DNA from: an uncultured Bacilli bacterium
Lineage (GTDB): Bacteria > Bacillota_I > Bacilli_A > RF39 > UBA660
Direction of reading: 5' to 3'
DNA length: 64,000 bases
Assembly: GCA_934098505.1 (NCBI GenBank)
Contig: CAKOOR010000001.1
Location: 248,001-312,000, forward strand
Below the pieces are notes generated by a model. That model saw only the letters and a list, made by a program, of their open reading frames with translations, searched no databases and was not told the DNA's origin. This document shows, piece after piece, positions 53,360 through 62,909 of this stretch; position 1 is the stretch's first letter, and every line of letters begins with the position of its first letter. The translations under genes and the position numbers were made by a program.

Positions 53360-54640
53360 ATGGATAAAGTGAGTCTTTTGCCGGCCGATATTTATACAGT
53401 AGTTAGTAAGACTATTTTAAACTTAGAAGACCGAGATAATTTAGTAATGTTATATGAACCAATTATGGGACCTTTAGCCATTAGCCTTTATCTTACATTA
53501 TGGCGAGATTTAAAAAATAATAGTTTTAAAAGTGAAGAATATAATCATCATCATTTAATGAGTATTATGAAATTAGATTTAAAAAGTATTAAAGAAGCAA
53601 GATGCGCTTTAGAGTCTTTGGGACTTTTAAAAACTTATGTAAAAGATGGAGATGTTTATTCTTATGTTTATGAATTATATAGTCCGATGAGTCCAAGGGA
53701 GTTTTTAAATCATCCAGTCTTAAATGTGGTTTTATATAATAATATTGGCAAGAAAGAGTATGATGCTATTAAAAAATCTTATGAAAAAAAGAGTATGTCT
53801 TTAAGTGAATATAAAGATATAACTAGTAGTCTTAATATGACTTTTGCTTCTTCAAATATCTTACCAGAAGTTGATGCCATAGAACGAGTAAAACAAAGTG
53901 TTTTAGCTAAAAATGTTATTGATTTTGATATGCTAATGGCTAGTATTCCTAAAGACATTTTAAATGAAAAGGCTTTTAATAAGCGTACAAGGGAATTAAT
54001 CGAAAATTTAGCTTTTGTTTATAATTTAGATACCTTACAATTTAGTGAAATTATTAAAAATGTTATTAATGAACGAGGCTTTATTGTTGCCGAAGAATTA
54101 AGAAAGTTAGCACGTAATTATTATACATATCATAATAATGGTAAACTACCAACTCTAGTTTATAAAGAAGAAAAACCAAGCGGTTTAGAAAATATGAGTA
54201 AAAGAGATAAAATAATTTATGTTTTTGAAAATACCAAACCTTATGATTTTTTAAAGAGTAAGTATCATGGGATAACGCCAACTAGCAGGGACTTAAAACT
54301 TTTAGAAACCTTATGTTGTGATTTAAATTTAAAACCAGCTGTTGTTAATGTTTTAATTGATTATGTCTTAAAGAAAAATGACAATAAATTGAATAAAAAT
54401 TTTGTGGAAACAATAGCCGGTCAATGGGTAAGAAGTGGTGTTAAAACTGCCAGAGAAGCTATGAGCTTAGCCGAAAAAGAACAAAAGAAAATAATTGCCA
54501 AAGCTCCAACTAATATTAAGACACCAGAAGATGTTCCCGTATGGTTTAAAACAGAGATAAAAAGAAATGAAGCGACAATAGAAGAGCAAAAAGAATTAGA
54601 AGAATTAATGAAAGGAATAGATTATGGCAGTAGTAAATAA
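53360..54640 (+). CDS. dnaB: replication initiation and membrane attachment protein DnaB (Firmicutes type)
   Basis: A 426-residue protein matching the Firmicutes helicase-loading co-factor DnaB: N-terminal winged-helix part (LLPADIYTVVSKTILN, LYEPIMGPLAISLYLTLW, ALESLGLLKTY) and two C-terminal DnaB/DnaD repeats (for example YDFLKSKYHGITPTSRDL and LPPAVVNVLIDYV-like LKPAVVNVLIDYVLKK, with AGQWVRSGVKTAREAM). It loads the replicative helicase together with DnaD and DnaI. It is followed by dnaI with a 17-bp overlap, the conserved order. GGGTGA precedes the ATG at 53360. Confidence 0.93.
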   Translation: MDKVSLLPADIYTVVSKTILNLEDRDNLVMLYEPIMGPLAISLYLTLWRDLKNNSFKSEEYNHHHLMSIMKLDLKSIKEARCALESLGLLKTYVKDGDVYSYVYELYSPMSPREFLNHPVLNVVLYNNIGKKEYDAIKKSYEKKSMSLSEYKDITSSLNMTFASSNILPEVDAIERVKQSVLAKNVIDFDMLMASIPKDILNEKAFNKRTRELIENLAFVYNLDTLQFSEIIKNVINERGFIVAEELRKLARNYYTYHNNGKLPTLVYKEEKPSGLENMSKRDKIIYVFENTKPYDFLKSKYHGITPTSRDLKLLETLCCDLNLKPAVVNVLIDYVLKKNDNKLNKNFVETIAGQWVRSGVKTAREAMSLAEKEQKKIIAKAPTNIKTPEDVPVWFKTEIKRNEATIEEQKELEELMKGIDYGSSK

Positions 54641-55499
54641 GACCAAATTAATTGAAAATAGTCTTAAAGATAATTACATCAGAGCTTGTAAAAATTTGGA
54701 GTTTAGAAAATTAGTAGCCAGTTTAGAATTAACCGATAAAGAAGCTATGAATTATACTTCAAAATTAGAAGAATATTTACAAGAAGAAAATAATTGTAAG
54801 AATTGTCATGGCTTATATGAATGTAAAAATAAGATAAGAGGTTATACTAATTATCCTCAAAAGTATAATAATCATTTAATGTTTTCAACGGAAGCTTGTT
54901 ACTTTAAATTACAAGAGTTTAAGAAAATAAAGAAAAGTGTCAGTGCGACTAAAGAACTAGAAAATTCATCTTTGAAAACTATTGATACTAGTGATAAAAA
55001 TCGTTATAAATTAATAAAATGGGTTACTAATTTTATTAAAGATTATGATTATGGTAAAAATATGAAAGGACTTTATTTACATGGTAATTTTGGCTGTGGA
55101 AAAACTTATATTTTAAGTGCTTGCTTTAATGAAATGAAAAGAAGAGGCTTTAGGACGAAGATTGTTTATTTACCTGATTTATTAAGAACGATAAAAGGCG
55201 ATTTTGAGGCGATGAATGATATTATGGATGAATTATGTCATGTTGATTTATTATTAATTGATGATATTGGTGCTGAAAAAGTAACGGATTGGGGTCGTGA
55301 TGAAATTTTAGGGACAATCTTACAAGCCCGAATGAATGAACATAAAACGACTTTTTTTACTTCTAATTTTACAATTAGCGAATTAGAAGAACATTTAGCT
55401 AACAAAGGTACTGATAAAGTAAAAGCTAATCGTATTATTGAAAGAATCAAACAATTAACAGAAGATATGGAAATGTTAGGAGCAAATATGCGAAAATAA
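54624..55499 (+). CDS. dnaI: primosomal helicase loader DnaI
   Basis: A 291-residue AAA+ ATPase of the DnaC/DnaI type. An N-terminal region with clustered cysteines (NCKNCHGLYECKNK; CY at about 91) would bind zinc and the helicase. The motor has Walker A GNFGCGKTY near 153-161, Walker B LLLIDDIGAEK, sensor TFFTSNFTISELEEH and an Arg finger region RIIERIKQL. It loads the replicative helicase at origin and restart sites with DnaB and PriA. It overlaps dnaB by 17 bp. Assignment is secure. Confidence 0.95.
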   Translation: MAVVNKTKLIENSLKDNYIRACKNLEFRKLVASLELTDKEAMNYTSKLEEYLQEENNCKNCHGLYECKNKIRGYTNYPQKYNNHLMFSTEACYFKLQEFKKIKKSVSATKELENSSLKTIDTSDKNRYKLIKWVTNFIKDYDYGKNMKGLYLHGNFGCGKTYILSACFNEMKRRGFRTKIVYLPDLLRTIKGDFEAMNDIMDELCHVDLLLIDDIGAEKVTDWGRDEILGTILQARMNEHKTTFFTSNFTISELEEHLANKGTDKVKANRIIERIKQLTEDMEMLGANMRK

Positions 55500-55519
55500 A
55501 AAAATATCGCATATAAGTT

Positions 55520-55548
55520 TTGACTATCTGTTTTAAGCAGTATATAAT
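55520..55548 (+). promoter_or_regulatory. promoter of uppS-cdsA-rseP
   Basis: TTGACT, 17-base spacer, TATAAT, 17 bases before the uppS start codon. Confidence 0.75.
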
Positions 55549-55565
55549 TAGTATTAGGAGGAAAA

Positions 55566-56273
55566 ATGGAAGAAGTAAAAATACCAACGCATGTGGCAAT
55601 AATTTTAGATGGCAATAGAAGATGGGCAAAGAAGCATTTATTACCGAAGCTAGAAGGTCATAGGCGTGGTTTTAGCAATATAAAAAAGATGGCTGATTAT
55701 ATTTTTAAAAAAGGAATTAAATATTTATCAGTCTATTGTTTTTCGACTGAAAACTTTAAAAGAGAAGCTAGTGAAGTTGATTACTTAATGAATTTATTTG
55801 TTAGCGAATTTAAAGAATCTTGCAAAGAATTAAAAGAAAACAATATAAAAGTAGTATTTAGTGGACGAAGAAGTCCCTTAAAAGATGATGTTTTGGCAGC
55901 AATGGATTATTTAAGAGATGAAACTAGTAGTTGTACTGGTGGCGTTTTAAATATTTGTCTTAACTATGGAGGTCAAACAGAAATTGTTGATGCAACTAAA
56001 AAAATTGTCCGTGATATCAAGAATGGCAATTTAAAAAGTGAAGATATAACAACTCAAGTTTTTGAAAAATATTTATATCAAGACTTGCCACCAGTTGATC
56101 TAATGATTAGAACTGGCGGCGATGTACGAGTAAGCAATTTTTTATTGTGGCAAATAGCGTATGCCGAGATGTATTTTCCTGATTGTTATTGGCCGGATTT
56201 TGATAAAAAAGAATTTGATAAGGCTATAGATGCATATAATGGTAGAGAAAGACGATTTGGAGGTGGCAAGTAG
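55566..56273 (+). CDS. uppS: undecaprenyl diphosphate synthase (cis-prenyltransferase)
   Basis: A 235-residue enzyme that builds the C55 lipid carrier for wall and teichoic acid synthesis. Motifs: HVAIILDGNRRWAKK with catalytic Asp15, GHRRGF, YCFSTENFKR, LNICLNYGGQTEIVDA, and MIRTGGDVRVSNFLLWQ with AYAEMYF. The common RTGGExRxSN motif has Asp where Glu is usual, a conservative change at a metal-binding position. AGGAGG precedes the ATG. First gene of a three-gene operon with cdsA (1-base overlap) and rseP. Confidence 0.95.
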   Translation: MEEVKIPTHVAIILDGNRRWAKKHLLPKLEGHRRGFSNIKKMADYIFKKGIKYLSVYCFSTENFKREASEVDYLMNLFVSEFKESCKELKENNIKVVFSGRRSPLKDDVLAAMDYLRDETSSCTGGVLNICLNYGGQTEIVDATKKIVRDIKNGNLKSEDITTQVFEKYLYQDLPPVDLMIRTGGDVRVSNFLLWQIAYAEMYFPDCYWPDFDKKEFDKAIDAYNGRERRFGGGK

Positions 56274-57058
56274 TGAAAAACCGCATTATTAGTGGAGCAA
56301 TCATTGCTGTAATCTTTTTTCTAGGCTTTTTTCTGGGATCAGTAGCTTTTAAAATTTTAATTGGTGCCGTAGCTATTTTAGCTTATAAAGAAATTATTAC
56401 TTTACCAAAAGTAAAAGATAAGCTTAATTTGCTAATAATTATTTTAGGCTTAATAAGTTTTATGGCTTTAATTTATATTGTTAATGATGGATATGCCCTA
56501 TATTTAGGAGTATCTTATCAAACAATTGCGTTATTATTATTTGTCATGGTAATTCCAACTATTTTTAGCAAGAAATACGATACGGAAACGTCACTTTTTA
56601 TGTTTACGTTACTCTTTTTGTTAGGAATGGCTTTGAATTCAATGATAATGCTAGATAGTATTAACAAATGGATTTTGTTATATGTAATTACAGTAATATG
56701 TGCAACCGATGTCTTTGCTTTATTTATAGGCAGTTATGTCGGTATTCATAAGCTATCGAGTATAAGTCCAAATAAAACAATCGAAGGTTCACTAGGTGGC
56801 GTAGTTTGCGCTAGCATTATTGGTACATTTTATTATTTAGCGGTAATAGGAAATACTAGTGTATTAAGAATTATATTGATGAGTATACTAATAAGTGTCT
56901 TTGGACAAATTGGCGATTTGTTCTTTAGCAAAATTAAAAGAGAAAATAAAATAAAGGATTATTCTAATCTAATTAAAGGTCACGGGGGTATTTTAGATCG
57001 AATTGATAGTTTGGTCTTTGGGGTTTTATTATATACGTTGTTATGTACAATATTATAA
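56273..57058 (+). CDS. cdsA: phosphatidate cytidylyltransferase
   Basis: A 261-residue membrane enzyme that makes CDP-diacylglycerol from phosphatidate and CTP. About seven or eight membrane helices; the CDP-DAG synthase signature near the C-terminus is visible in SPNKTIEGSLGGV and in GDLFFSKIKRENKIKDYSNL, KGHGGILDRIDS. It begins with GTG within the last base of uppS (TAGTG), a typical coupling. Its product feeds phosphatidylglycerol and cardiolipin synthesis. Confidence 0.94.
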   Translation: MKNRIISGAIIAVIFFLGFFLGSVAFKILIGAVAILAYKEIITLPKVKDKLNLLIIILGLISFMALIYIVNDGYALYLGVSYQTIALLLFVMVIPTIFSKKYDTETSLFMFTLLFLLGMALNSMIMLDSINKWILLYVITVICATDVFALFIGSYVGIHKLSSISPNKTIEGSLGGVVCASIIGTFYYLAVIGNTSVLRIILMSILISVFGQIGDLFFSKIKRENKIKDYSNLIKGHGGILDRIDSLVFGVLLYTLLCTIL

Positions 57059-57076
57059 ATAGAAAAGAGAGTATTT

Positions 57077-58129
57077 ATGTGGTTAATTAGTATTATTGTA
57101 TTAATTTTAATGTTGGGGGTTTTAGTTTTACTACATGAATTTGGTCATTTTATAGTGGCTAGATTATGTGGAGTTCATGTTTATGAATTTTCTGTGGGGA
57201 TGGGACCACTACTTTTAAAACATGTTTCTAAGAAAAGCGGGATTCAGTATTCTTTAAGAGCTTTGCCTATCGGCGGTTATGTCCAACTAGCTGGTGAAGT
57301 TATGGAAGATGATGATAAAATTCCTAAAAATAAGTTAATGTGTAATAAGCCATGGTGGCAACGAATTTTGATTTTAAGTGCCGGTGTTATAATGAATTTT
57401 ATTACTGCTTTTGTCTTGCTGTTTTTAATTGGTGTAATTTATGGTTCAACTAGTACAACTCCAAAGATCAATACAGTTCAGGATGGTTCTGCATTTAGTG
57501 AAGCTGGTGGTCGCAGTGGGGATGTTATTCTAAGTGTCGATGGCAAAAAAACAAAAACCTGGGACCGAGCACAAGTCTTACTAACTTTAGATAATAAAAA
57601 AGAATATTATTCAATTGAGGTTAAACATGAAGATGGGACAGTAGAAAACTTAAAAGTTACCCCAAAAGAAGTTACGGATGAAAAAGGTAATAAATCACGT
57701 GTATTTGGTGTTACCATTTACCAAGAAACCTATCGTGGTGCTGGTAAAGCAATAAAATATGCTGCTAGTAAATTCGAGAGTATTTATCAATCAATGTTTA
57801 CTATTATTTATGGCTTATTTACTGGTCGCTTATCCATGAATTCGTTATCTGGACCTGTCGGCATGTATAATATAGTTAATCAATCTTTAGCTTTAGGTTT
57901 TGCCCAAATTCTTTATTTAACAGCTTATATTTCAATTAATTTAGGTTTCATGAATTTCTTGCCATTCCCAGCATTTGATGGTGGTCACATTGTCTTTGTT
58001 TTAATTGAAAAGATAAGAGGTAAGAGGGTAGATGCTAATATCGAGGGTTGGTTCCATACGGTTGGTTTTATACTTTTAATGCTTTTAATGATATTTATTA
58101 CAATTAAAGATATAATTGGATTATTCTAA
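57077..58129 (+). CDS. rseP: RseP/RasP site-2 zinc metalloprotease
   Basis: A 350-residue intramembrane protease. The zinc motif HEFGH sits in the first membrane helix (VLLHEFGHFIVARLCG), the second ligand in NFLPFPAFDGGH near 300, and one PDZ domain (about 140-215, GRSGDVILSVDGKKTKTW) lies between. It cleaves anti-sigma factors and signal-peptide remnants inside the membrane. The order uppS-cdsA-rseP is the usual one in Firmicutes; dxr is not between them here. The closing hairpin overlaps the 3' end. Confidence 0.95.
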   Translation: MWLISIIVLILMLGVLVLLHEFGHFIVARLCGVHVYEFSVGMGPLLLKHVSKKSGIQYSLRALPIGGYVQLAGEVMEDDDKIPKNKLMCNKPWWQRILILSAGVIMNFITAFVLLFLIGVIYGSTSTTPKINTVQDGSAFSEAGGRSGDVILSVDGKKTKTWDRAQVLLTLDNKKEYYSIEVKHEDGTVENLKVTPKEVTDEKGNKSRVFGVTIYQETYRGAGKAIKYAASKFESIYQSMFTIIYGLFTGRLSMNSLSGPVGMYNIVNQSLALGFAQILYLTAYISINLGFMNFLPFPAFDGGHIVFVLIEKIRGKRVDANIEGWFHTVGFILLMLLMIFITIKDIIGLF

Positions 58130-58144
58130 TTATATCTTTTTTTA
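58106..58144 (+). terminator. terminator of the uppS-cdsA-rseP operon
   Basis: Twelve-base stem AAAGATATAATT / AATTATATCTTT within the end of rseP, followed by a T run. Confidence 0.85.
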
Positions 58145-58341
58145 TAAGAAAGTTATGATGGTAATCTGAAAACTCAGTGTTTTTTATAATGCTATAGTCA
58201 TTTTGGTTCTTATTTAAGAATTAAGATCTTAAGGAAATTAAGACTTAAAAAAATTTAAAGTTTTTAAAACACTTTTTTTAGCTAAAAATTTTTCCTAATT
58301 AACGAAAAATAAGATATAATAAATAGACATTGGGAGTAGTT

Positions 58342-60441
58342 ATGACAGATGATGAATTGTATAAAAAATACTTAGAAAGTTTATTTATTGAACAAAATGG
58401 GACTTATTATTATGAACCACAAACAAATAAAATTTTTTTAGATAAAGAAATGGTTGATAGAATTGTTTATCGTGACTTGTATCATGTTTTTGCTATGGTT
58501 AATCGTTGGGGTGCTCCTGATGAATGTATATATGGTATCGGTGGGGAGCCGATTTATTTAAAATATCCCGCTCACTTTGAACCTATATCTGGTTTAAAGG
58601 GTTACTATTTAATGCAGATTGGCATGGGTGGTACTACCTATAATTTGTATGACTGTAATGATAAATTAATATTTACTTATAAAGAAAATGATAATAAACA
58701 TTGGCCGCATGTAGCTTTAGAAGAACGAAATAATATGATCGTTTTAAGAAATAGCGCCGATGATATTGTTTATAAGATACCAATTATTAGAACCCAAAAA
58801 ACGCTTAGAGTAAGAAAAGATAATCTAGAAGAGATAGAAACAATTTTAAAAAGATTTAATGTTGATAAAACTTTAAGAGAAAAAATAAGGCTAGAAGATA
58901 AGCTATGCGAAATTTGCTATAATGACTATTTTTTACAAATAATTGGCCAATTTTCTGATGACGATGAACTACCAATTTGCGTTATCTGTAAGTCCGTAAA
59001 AGATGGGATTAGTCGGGTGCTTGCTATTAATCCGGCTGGCTTAGAAGTGGAATTTTATAACGAAAGATGTTTAATTGAAGATAAAAATTTAACTTATTAT
59101 GATAATAATGGTCAAGTAATAAAAAAATTTACGGCACCTAATTATGACAAATTAATAAAAATCGATAAAACGATGGCTAATTTAATTACAGCCAAGAAAA
59201 TGTATTTAAAAAAAGAAGATGATAATTTAGTCGGAATTGTTAATGGCAAAAAATATAAAATATATGGGAAATATTATTGTGAAAGATTACTTGTTTGTGA
59301 TGAAAGTAACCTTTATGGCTATTTAGATTGTCAAGGCGAGGAGGTAATAAAACCACAATTTGCGGCGGCCGGTACTTTTGGAAATGGAATAGCTGATACC
59401 TCAGAAGGCAAAATTGATCTTGACGGTAATCTTTTGGAAGATGAGAACTTAGAAAAAATCAAAAAGAATTATAGTAGTGATTGTTTAATGCTTTCCTATA
59501 GAGGAACGTTTGATATTAATAATCATATTTTAGGGATAGTTAATGATGATTTTAAATGTTATTTAGAAGTTATGCCAAAGAAAAAGGGCTTGTTAAAAAG
59601 AAAACCTAATACTTATTACTATGTTGATTATAAGACTAAAAGTATTGTAAAATCGAATTATCGTCCGGTAAGACAATATCTTAATTTTGTTATATTTTAC
59701 ATAGAGAAAAATTTTTATTGGCAACAAGGTTATTATTTACATGATAAAAATGATGGTAGTTATACTTGGATAGCTAGTAAAAAAGACGAAATATATTTTC
59801 ATAATGATTATTTTACTTTAAATGGAACGACTTATTATCTTACTGATCGCATAATAGATTTAGGAGATTTTTATTTAGCAGGGCGAGTAAAAAAAGACGA
59901 TAGTGAGATTAAAGCAAAGGAGGAATTTTTAAAAACAGCTAACACTATAGAAAAAAATAATGCCGAAGATGATAAAAAAGATTTAAGAGATAAAGTAGCA
60001 AAACAACAGGAATATCTTTTAATGTTGCAAGAATACCAAGCAAAAATTAATGAATATGAGAAGAAAAAAAGAGCTGTTTTAAAGAAAATGACTGATGATG
60101 TTAGTGTGAAATATAAACTAGAACCGCCAAGAGATTTTATGTATGTTGAAAATGGTATCAGAAAAATTTCTACAAAATATAGTGATTACTTACGATTTTA
60201 TAATTTATTAATGATTGATTTTGCCGATGTTGATGTTAGAGGTCTTGATTTTTCTGGTTCTTCTTTAGCCCTTATTAATCCTCAAACGGTTTATAATAAA
60301 GATATGAGTAATGGTAATTTCTGTGATGTTACTTTTAGTACTTATGATTTTAATGGCGTTAATACAAGTAATACTGTATTTAATGATGAGTTTGTTTTAG
60401 CAAGCCAAGATAATATTTTAAAGAAAAATTTAACAAAATAA
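58342..60441 (+). CDS. large WG-repeat-like protein with pentapeptide-like C-terminus
   Basis: A 699-residue soluble protein without signal peptide. The middle contains WG/KWG-type beta repeats, best seen in LYGYLDCQGEEVIKPQFAAA and FGNGIADTSEGKIDLDGNLL; earlier segments (YLMQIGMGGTTYNLYDCND) look like degenerate copies. A charged coiled coil follows (about 535-590), and the last ~70 residues (DVDVRGLDFSGSSLALINP, MSNGNFCDVTFSTYDFNG) resemble short pentapeptide-type turns. Function unknown. GGGAG before the ATG at 58342 sets the start; a TATAAT box lies at 58315. Confidence 0.65.
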   Translation: MTDDELYKKYLESLFIEQNGTYYYEPQTNKIFLDKEMVDRIVYRDLYHVFAMVNRWGAPDECIYGIGGEPIYLKYPAHFEPISGLKGYYLMQIGMGGTTYNLYDCNDKLIFTYKENDNKHWPHVALEERNNMIVLRNSADDIVYKIPIIRTQKTLRVRKDNLEEIETILKRFNVDKTLREKIRLEDKLCEICYNDYFLQIIGQFSDDDELPICVICKSVKDGISRVLAINPAGLEVEFYNERCLIEDKNLTYYDNNGQVIKKFTAPNYDKLIKIDKTMANLITAKKMYLKKEDDNLVGIVNGKKYKIYGKYYCERLLVCDESNLYGYLDCQGEEVIKPQFAAAGTFGNGIADTSEGKIDLDGNLLEDENLEKIKKNYSSDCLMLSYRGTFDINNHILGIVNDDFKCYLEVMPKKKGLLKRKPNTYYYVDYKTKSIVKSNYRPVRQYLNFVIFYIEKNFYWQQGYYLHDKNDGSYTWIASKKDEIYFHNDYFTLNGTTYYLTDRIIDLGDFYLAGRVKKDDSEIKAKEEFLKTANTIEKNNAEDDKKDLRDKVAKQQEYLLMLQEYQAKINEYEKKKRAVLKKMTDDVSVKYKLEPPRDFMYVENGIRKISTKYSDYLRFYNLLMIDFADVDVRGLDFSGSSLALINPQTVYNKDMSNGNFCDVTFSTYDFNGVNTSNTVFNDEFVLASQDNILKKNLTK

Positions 60442-60523
60442 CCGTGTGCTGCTTTTATTTTATCACAATTATTAGTATAATTAGAAAAGAAGAAAAAGGC
60501 GATTGTGATATTAAGGAGCTTGT

Positions 60524-61465
60524 ATGCAATTTACTTTAAAAAATATAACAAAAAATATAATGAACGTCTTTGACAGCATTAATGTTAAGGATGAAAAAAG
60601 TTTAAAAGAAGCTGAAATATATAATAAGAAATTAGATATCTTAGTAACAAAATTTAAAAAATATTTTAATGATGATATGACAGTTGCCAGTGAATATTTA
60701 AAATTGCTACAAATAGAATATTTTTTGTTAACCGGTTTTAATGATGTTTTCCAGGAAGATTATGATATTGAGGCTCTATTATATACTTATAAAAATTTGA
60801 TATATAATATAGATAATGCCAACTGTTATTTTTTTAAGAACGGGTATTTAAGAATGATACTAAATGTTATAGTTAAGAATTATCAAGATATTCGCTTTTA
60901 TGATTATACTCTTTTTAGGGCAGCTTTAAATGATATCGAAACAGCTGATATTATAGAAAAATTACATCCTAATATAGATTTGGATAAAAAGGAAGCCTTA
61001 AGACAATTTAAACTTAATAGGAAAGCAGAAAATTTTATTAATACAGATATCAGTTATCCATTAGAATTCTTTCTTTATTTAAAATATTTTTATAAGAATT
61101 ATCAAAATAAAGAAATAGTTAAAGAATATGGTAAGGAAAAGTTAAAAGCTTTAAAAGATAATAATTATTTATTATATAAAGAAATAATAACAATTTTAGT
61201 TAGATTTTATTACTATTATGCTAGTAATTATCAGTTTAGTTACCAACAGACAAATAGTATTGATATTGATAAAGTAGAAGCAACTGATTTATTACACTAT
61301 ATAAATGAGGTTTTAAATACTGAAGAATTAATTAATAAAATTGGGCTTGATTATTATTTAGACTTACTTTTAGATAGTGTGTTTATTTATTCAGTAAATG
61401 GTTATAATAGATTAGAAAGTTCTTTAACAAAAGAGCAAAAGAAAGTATTAGAAAAATTGAAATAA
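60524..61465 (+). CDS. helical hypothetical protein
   Basis: A 313-residue protein, mostly alpha-helical and rich in Tyr, Asn and Lys (LKLLQIEYFLLTGFNDVF, then FFLYLKYFYKNYQNKEIV, ILVRFYYYYASNYQFS). No membrane segment, signal or catalytic pattern is evident. AAGGAG is upstream of the ATG. The NagZ-like gene begins 8 bases after its stop, so they are likely cotranscribed. Confidence 0.65.
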   Translation: MQFTLKNITKNIMNVFDSINVKDEKSLKEAEIYNKKLDILVTKFKKYFNDDMTVASEYLKLLQIEYFLLTGFNDVFQEDYDIEALLYTYKNLIYNIDNANCYFFKNGYLRMILNVIVKNYQDIRFYDYTLFRAALNDIETADIIEKLHPNIDLDKKEALRQFKLNRKAENFINTDISYPLEFFLYLKYFYKNYQNKEIVKEYGKEKLKALKDNNYLLYKEIITILVRFYYYYASNYQFSYQQTNSIDIDKVEATDLLHYINEVLNTEELINKIGLDYYLDLLLDSVFIYSVNGYNRLESSLTKEQKKVLEKLK

Positions 61466-61473
61466 GGGATATT

Positions 61474-62832
61474 ATGAGATTAAAAAGAAAATATAAATTA
61501 TTATTTTTTATTGTCTTCGGACTTCTTTTAATAGGTACTATTTTTATTATAAGTAAAAATAAGTCTTTAGAAAAAAAACAGTTTGAACATGATACTTTTA
61601 ATGATAATACTGATTTAAGTTTAATAGGCTTAGTTATTTATCAAACTAAAGAAAATACTTATCTTTGTGATGCTCAAGGAATAATTTATATTTTACCGAA
61701 AGATAATTTTCAACCAGATGATTATGTTAAGATAGTATATGAAGGAACGCTTGATAAAAATAAAGACATCCAGGATATTACTATTAAAAAGATAGAAAAA
61801 TTAGATAATAATTTTGCCTTGCAAAGTCTTAATGATATGGCTTTCAAACAGGCTCAAAAAATAGTAGATGAGATGTCTTTAGAGGAAATGATTGGGCAAC
61901 TATATATGGTTCATCATTCTAGTAGCAGTTTAGAGGATATTGAGAAGTATCATTTAGGAGGAATTGTTTTATTTGGCAGTGATTTTAAAAATAAGACTAA
62001 AGATGAGATAATTACAATGACTAATGATTTACAAAGTAAAGCTAAAATTCCTTTGTTACTAGCAGTAGATGAAGAGGGCGGGACTGTTGTTAGAGTTAGC
62101 AGTAATAAAAACTTAAGAGATAGTATTTTCTTATCGCCAAGAACACTTTATAAACAAGGTGACTTTGATTTAATAAAACAAGATAATATTGAAAAAAATA
62201 ATTTACTTAAATCGCTCGGACTTAATATTAATTTAGCACCAGTTTTAGATATTTCTAATGATAAAAATGATTATATTTATAATCGGTCAATTGGTCTTAG
62301 TCCAGAACTTACGGGAGAATTTGCCATTAGTATTTTGGAAAGTTCAAAAGAAAACGGTATGATTAATGTTTTTAAACATTATCCTGGGTATGGAAAAAAT
62401 AAAGATACACATAAAAGCAGTTCAGTGGATACGAGAACTTTAGAAGAAGTAGAACAGGATCTAATACCTTTTAAGATGGCAATTGATAATGGAGCCGAGG
62501 CGATAATGATAAGTCATAATACCGTAACAGCTTTAGATAACATTAATCCGGCTTCGATTTCTATAAATAATCATAATTATTTACACAATACTTTAAATTT
62601 TAACGGAATGATTATTACTGATGCTCTAAATATGGGAGCAACAGCTGATATAGAAAATATGGGGATTAAATCATTACTTGCTGGTAATAATATATTGGTA
62701 ACGAAAAATTATGTTCGTGATATAAATGAGATTTTAGAAAATATAAGCAATGGCAGTTTAAGTAAAAAATATGTTAGAAGTTTAGTAGTAAAAGTAATAG
62801 AGTGGAAAATAAAGATGGGCTTATTAGACTAG
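61474..62832 (+). CDS. nagZ: membrane-anchored family 3 glycosidase, NagZ-like beta-N-acetylhexosaminidase
   Basis: A 452-residue protein: signal anchor (about 7-26), a small beta domain (about 45-105), and a GH3 barrel from ~125. Motifs: MSLEEMIGQLYMVHHSS, GGIVLFGSDF, LAVDEEGGTVVRV, GLNINLAPVLDI, NRSIGLSPE, FKHYPGYGKNKDTHKSS (general acid/base His loop) and GMIITDALNMGA with the nucleophile Asp. NagZ removes N-acetylglucosamine from muropeptides; the anchor places it outside the cell, as in other Gram-positives. The usual HFPGHG reads HYPGYG. Assignment to GH3/NagZ is firm, exact substrate inferred. Confidence 0.9.
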   Translation: MRLKRKYKLLFFIVFGLLLIGTIFIISKNKSLEKKQFEHDTFNDNTDLSLIGLVIYQTKENTYLCDAQGIIYILPKDNFQPDDYVKIVYEGTLDKNKDIQDITIKKIEKLDNNFALQSLNDMAFKQAQKIVDEMSLEEMIGQLYMVHHSSSSLEDIEKYHLGGIVLFGSDFKNKTKDEIITMTNDLQSKAKIPLLLAVDEEGGTVVRVSSNKNLRDSIFLSPRTLYKQGDFDLIKQDNIEKNNLLKSLGLNINLAPVLDISNDKNDYIYNRSIGLSPELTGEFAISILESSKENGMINVFKHYPGYGKNKDTHKSSSVDTRTLEEVEQDLIPFKMAIDNGAEAIMISHNTVTALDNINPASISINNHNYLHNTLNFNGMIITDALNMGATADIENMGIKSLLAGNNILVTKNYVRDINEILENISNGSLSKKYVRSLVVKVIEWKIKMGLLD

Positions 62833-62852
62833 GTCCTTTTTTAAAATTTTTC

Positions 62853-62881
62853 TTTAAAAATCGAAAGTAATGTGGTAGTAT
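62853..62881 (+). promoter_or_regulatory. promoter with GTGGTAGTAT extended -10
   Basis: TTTAAA, 17 bases, TAGTAT preceded by TG-G. Third member of the GTGGTAG-AT group (also 19319 and 45097). Confidence 0.6.
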
Positions 62882-62909
62882 AGTCCCTTAGAAAGAGAAA
62901 GAGATTTTT

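Noticed and set aside
53360..55499. Replication origin near dnaB-dnaI
   Set aside because: No dnaA, dnaN or cluster of DnaA boxes; this operon is often far from the origin.
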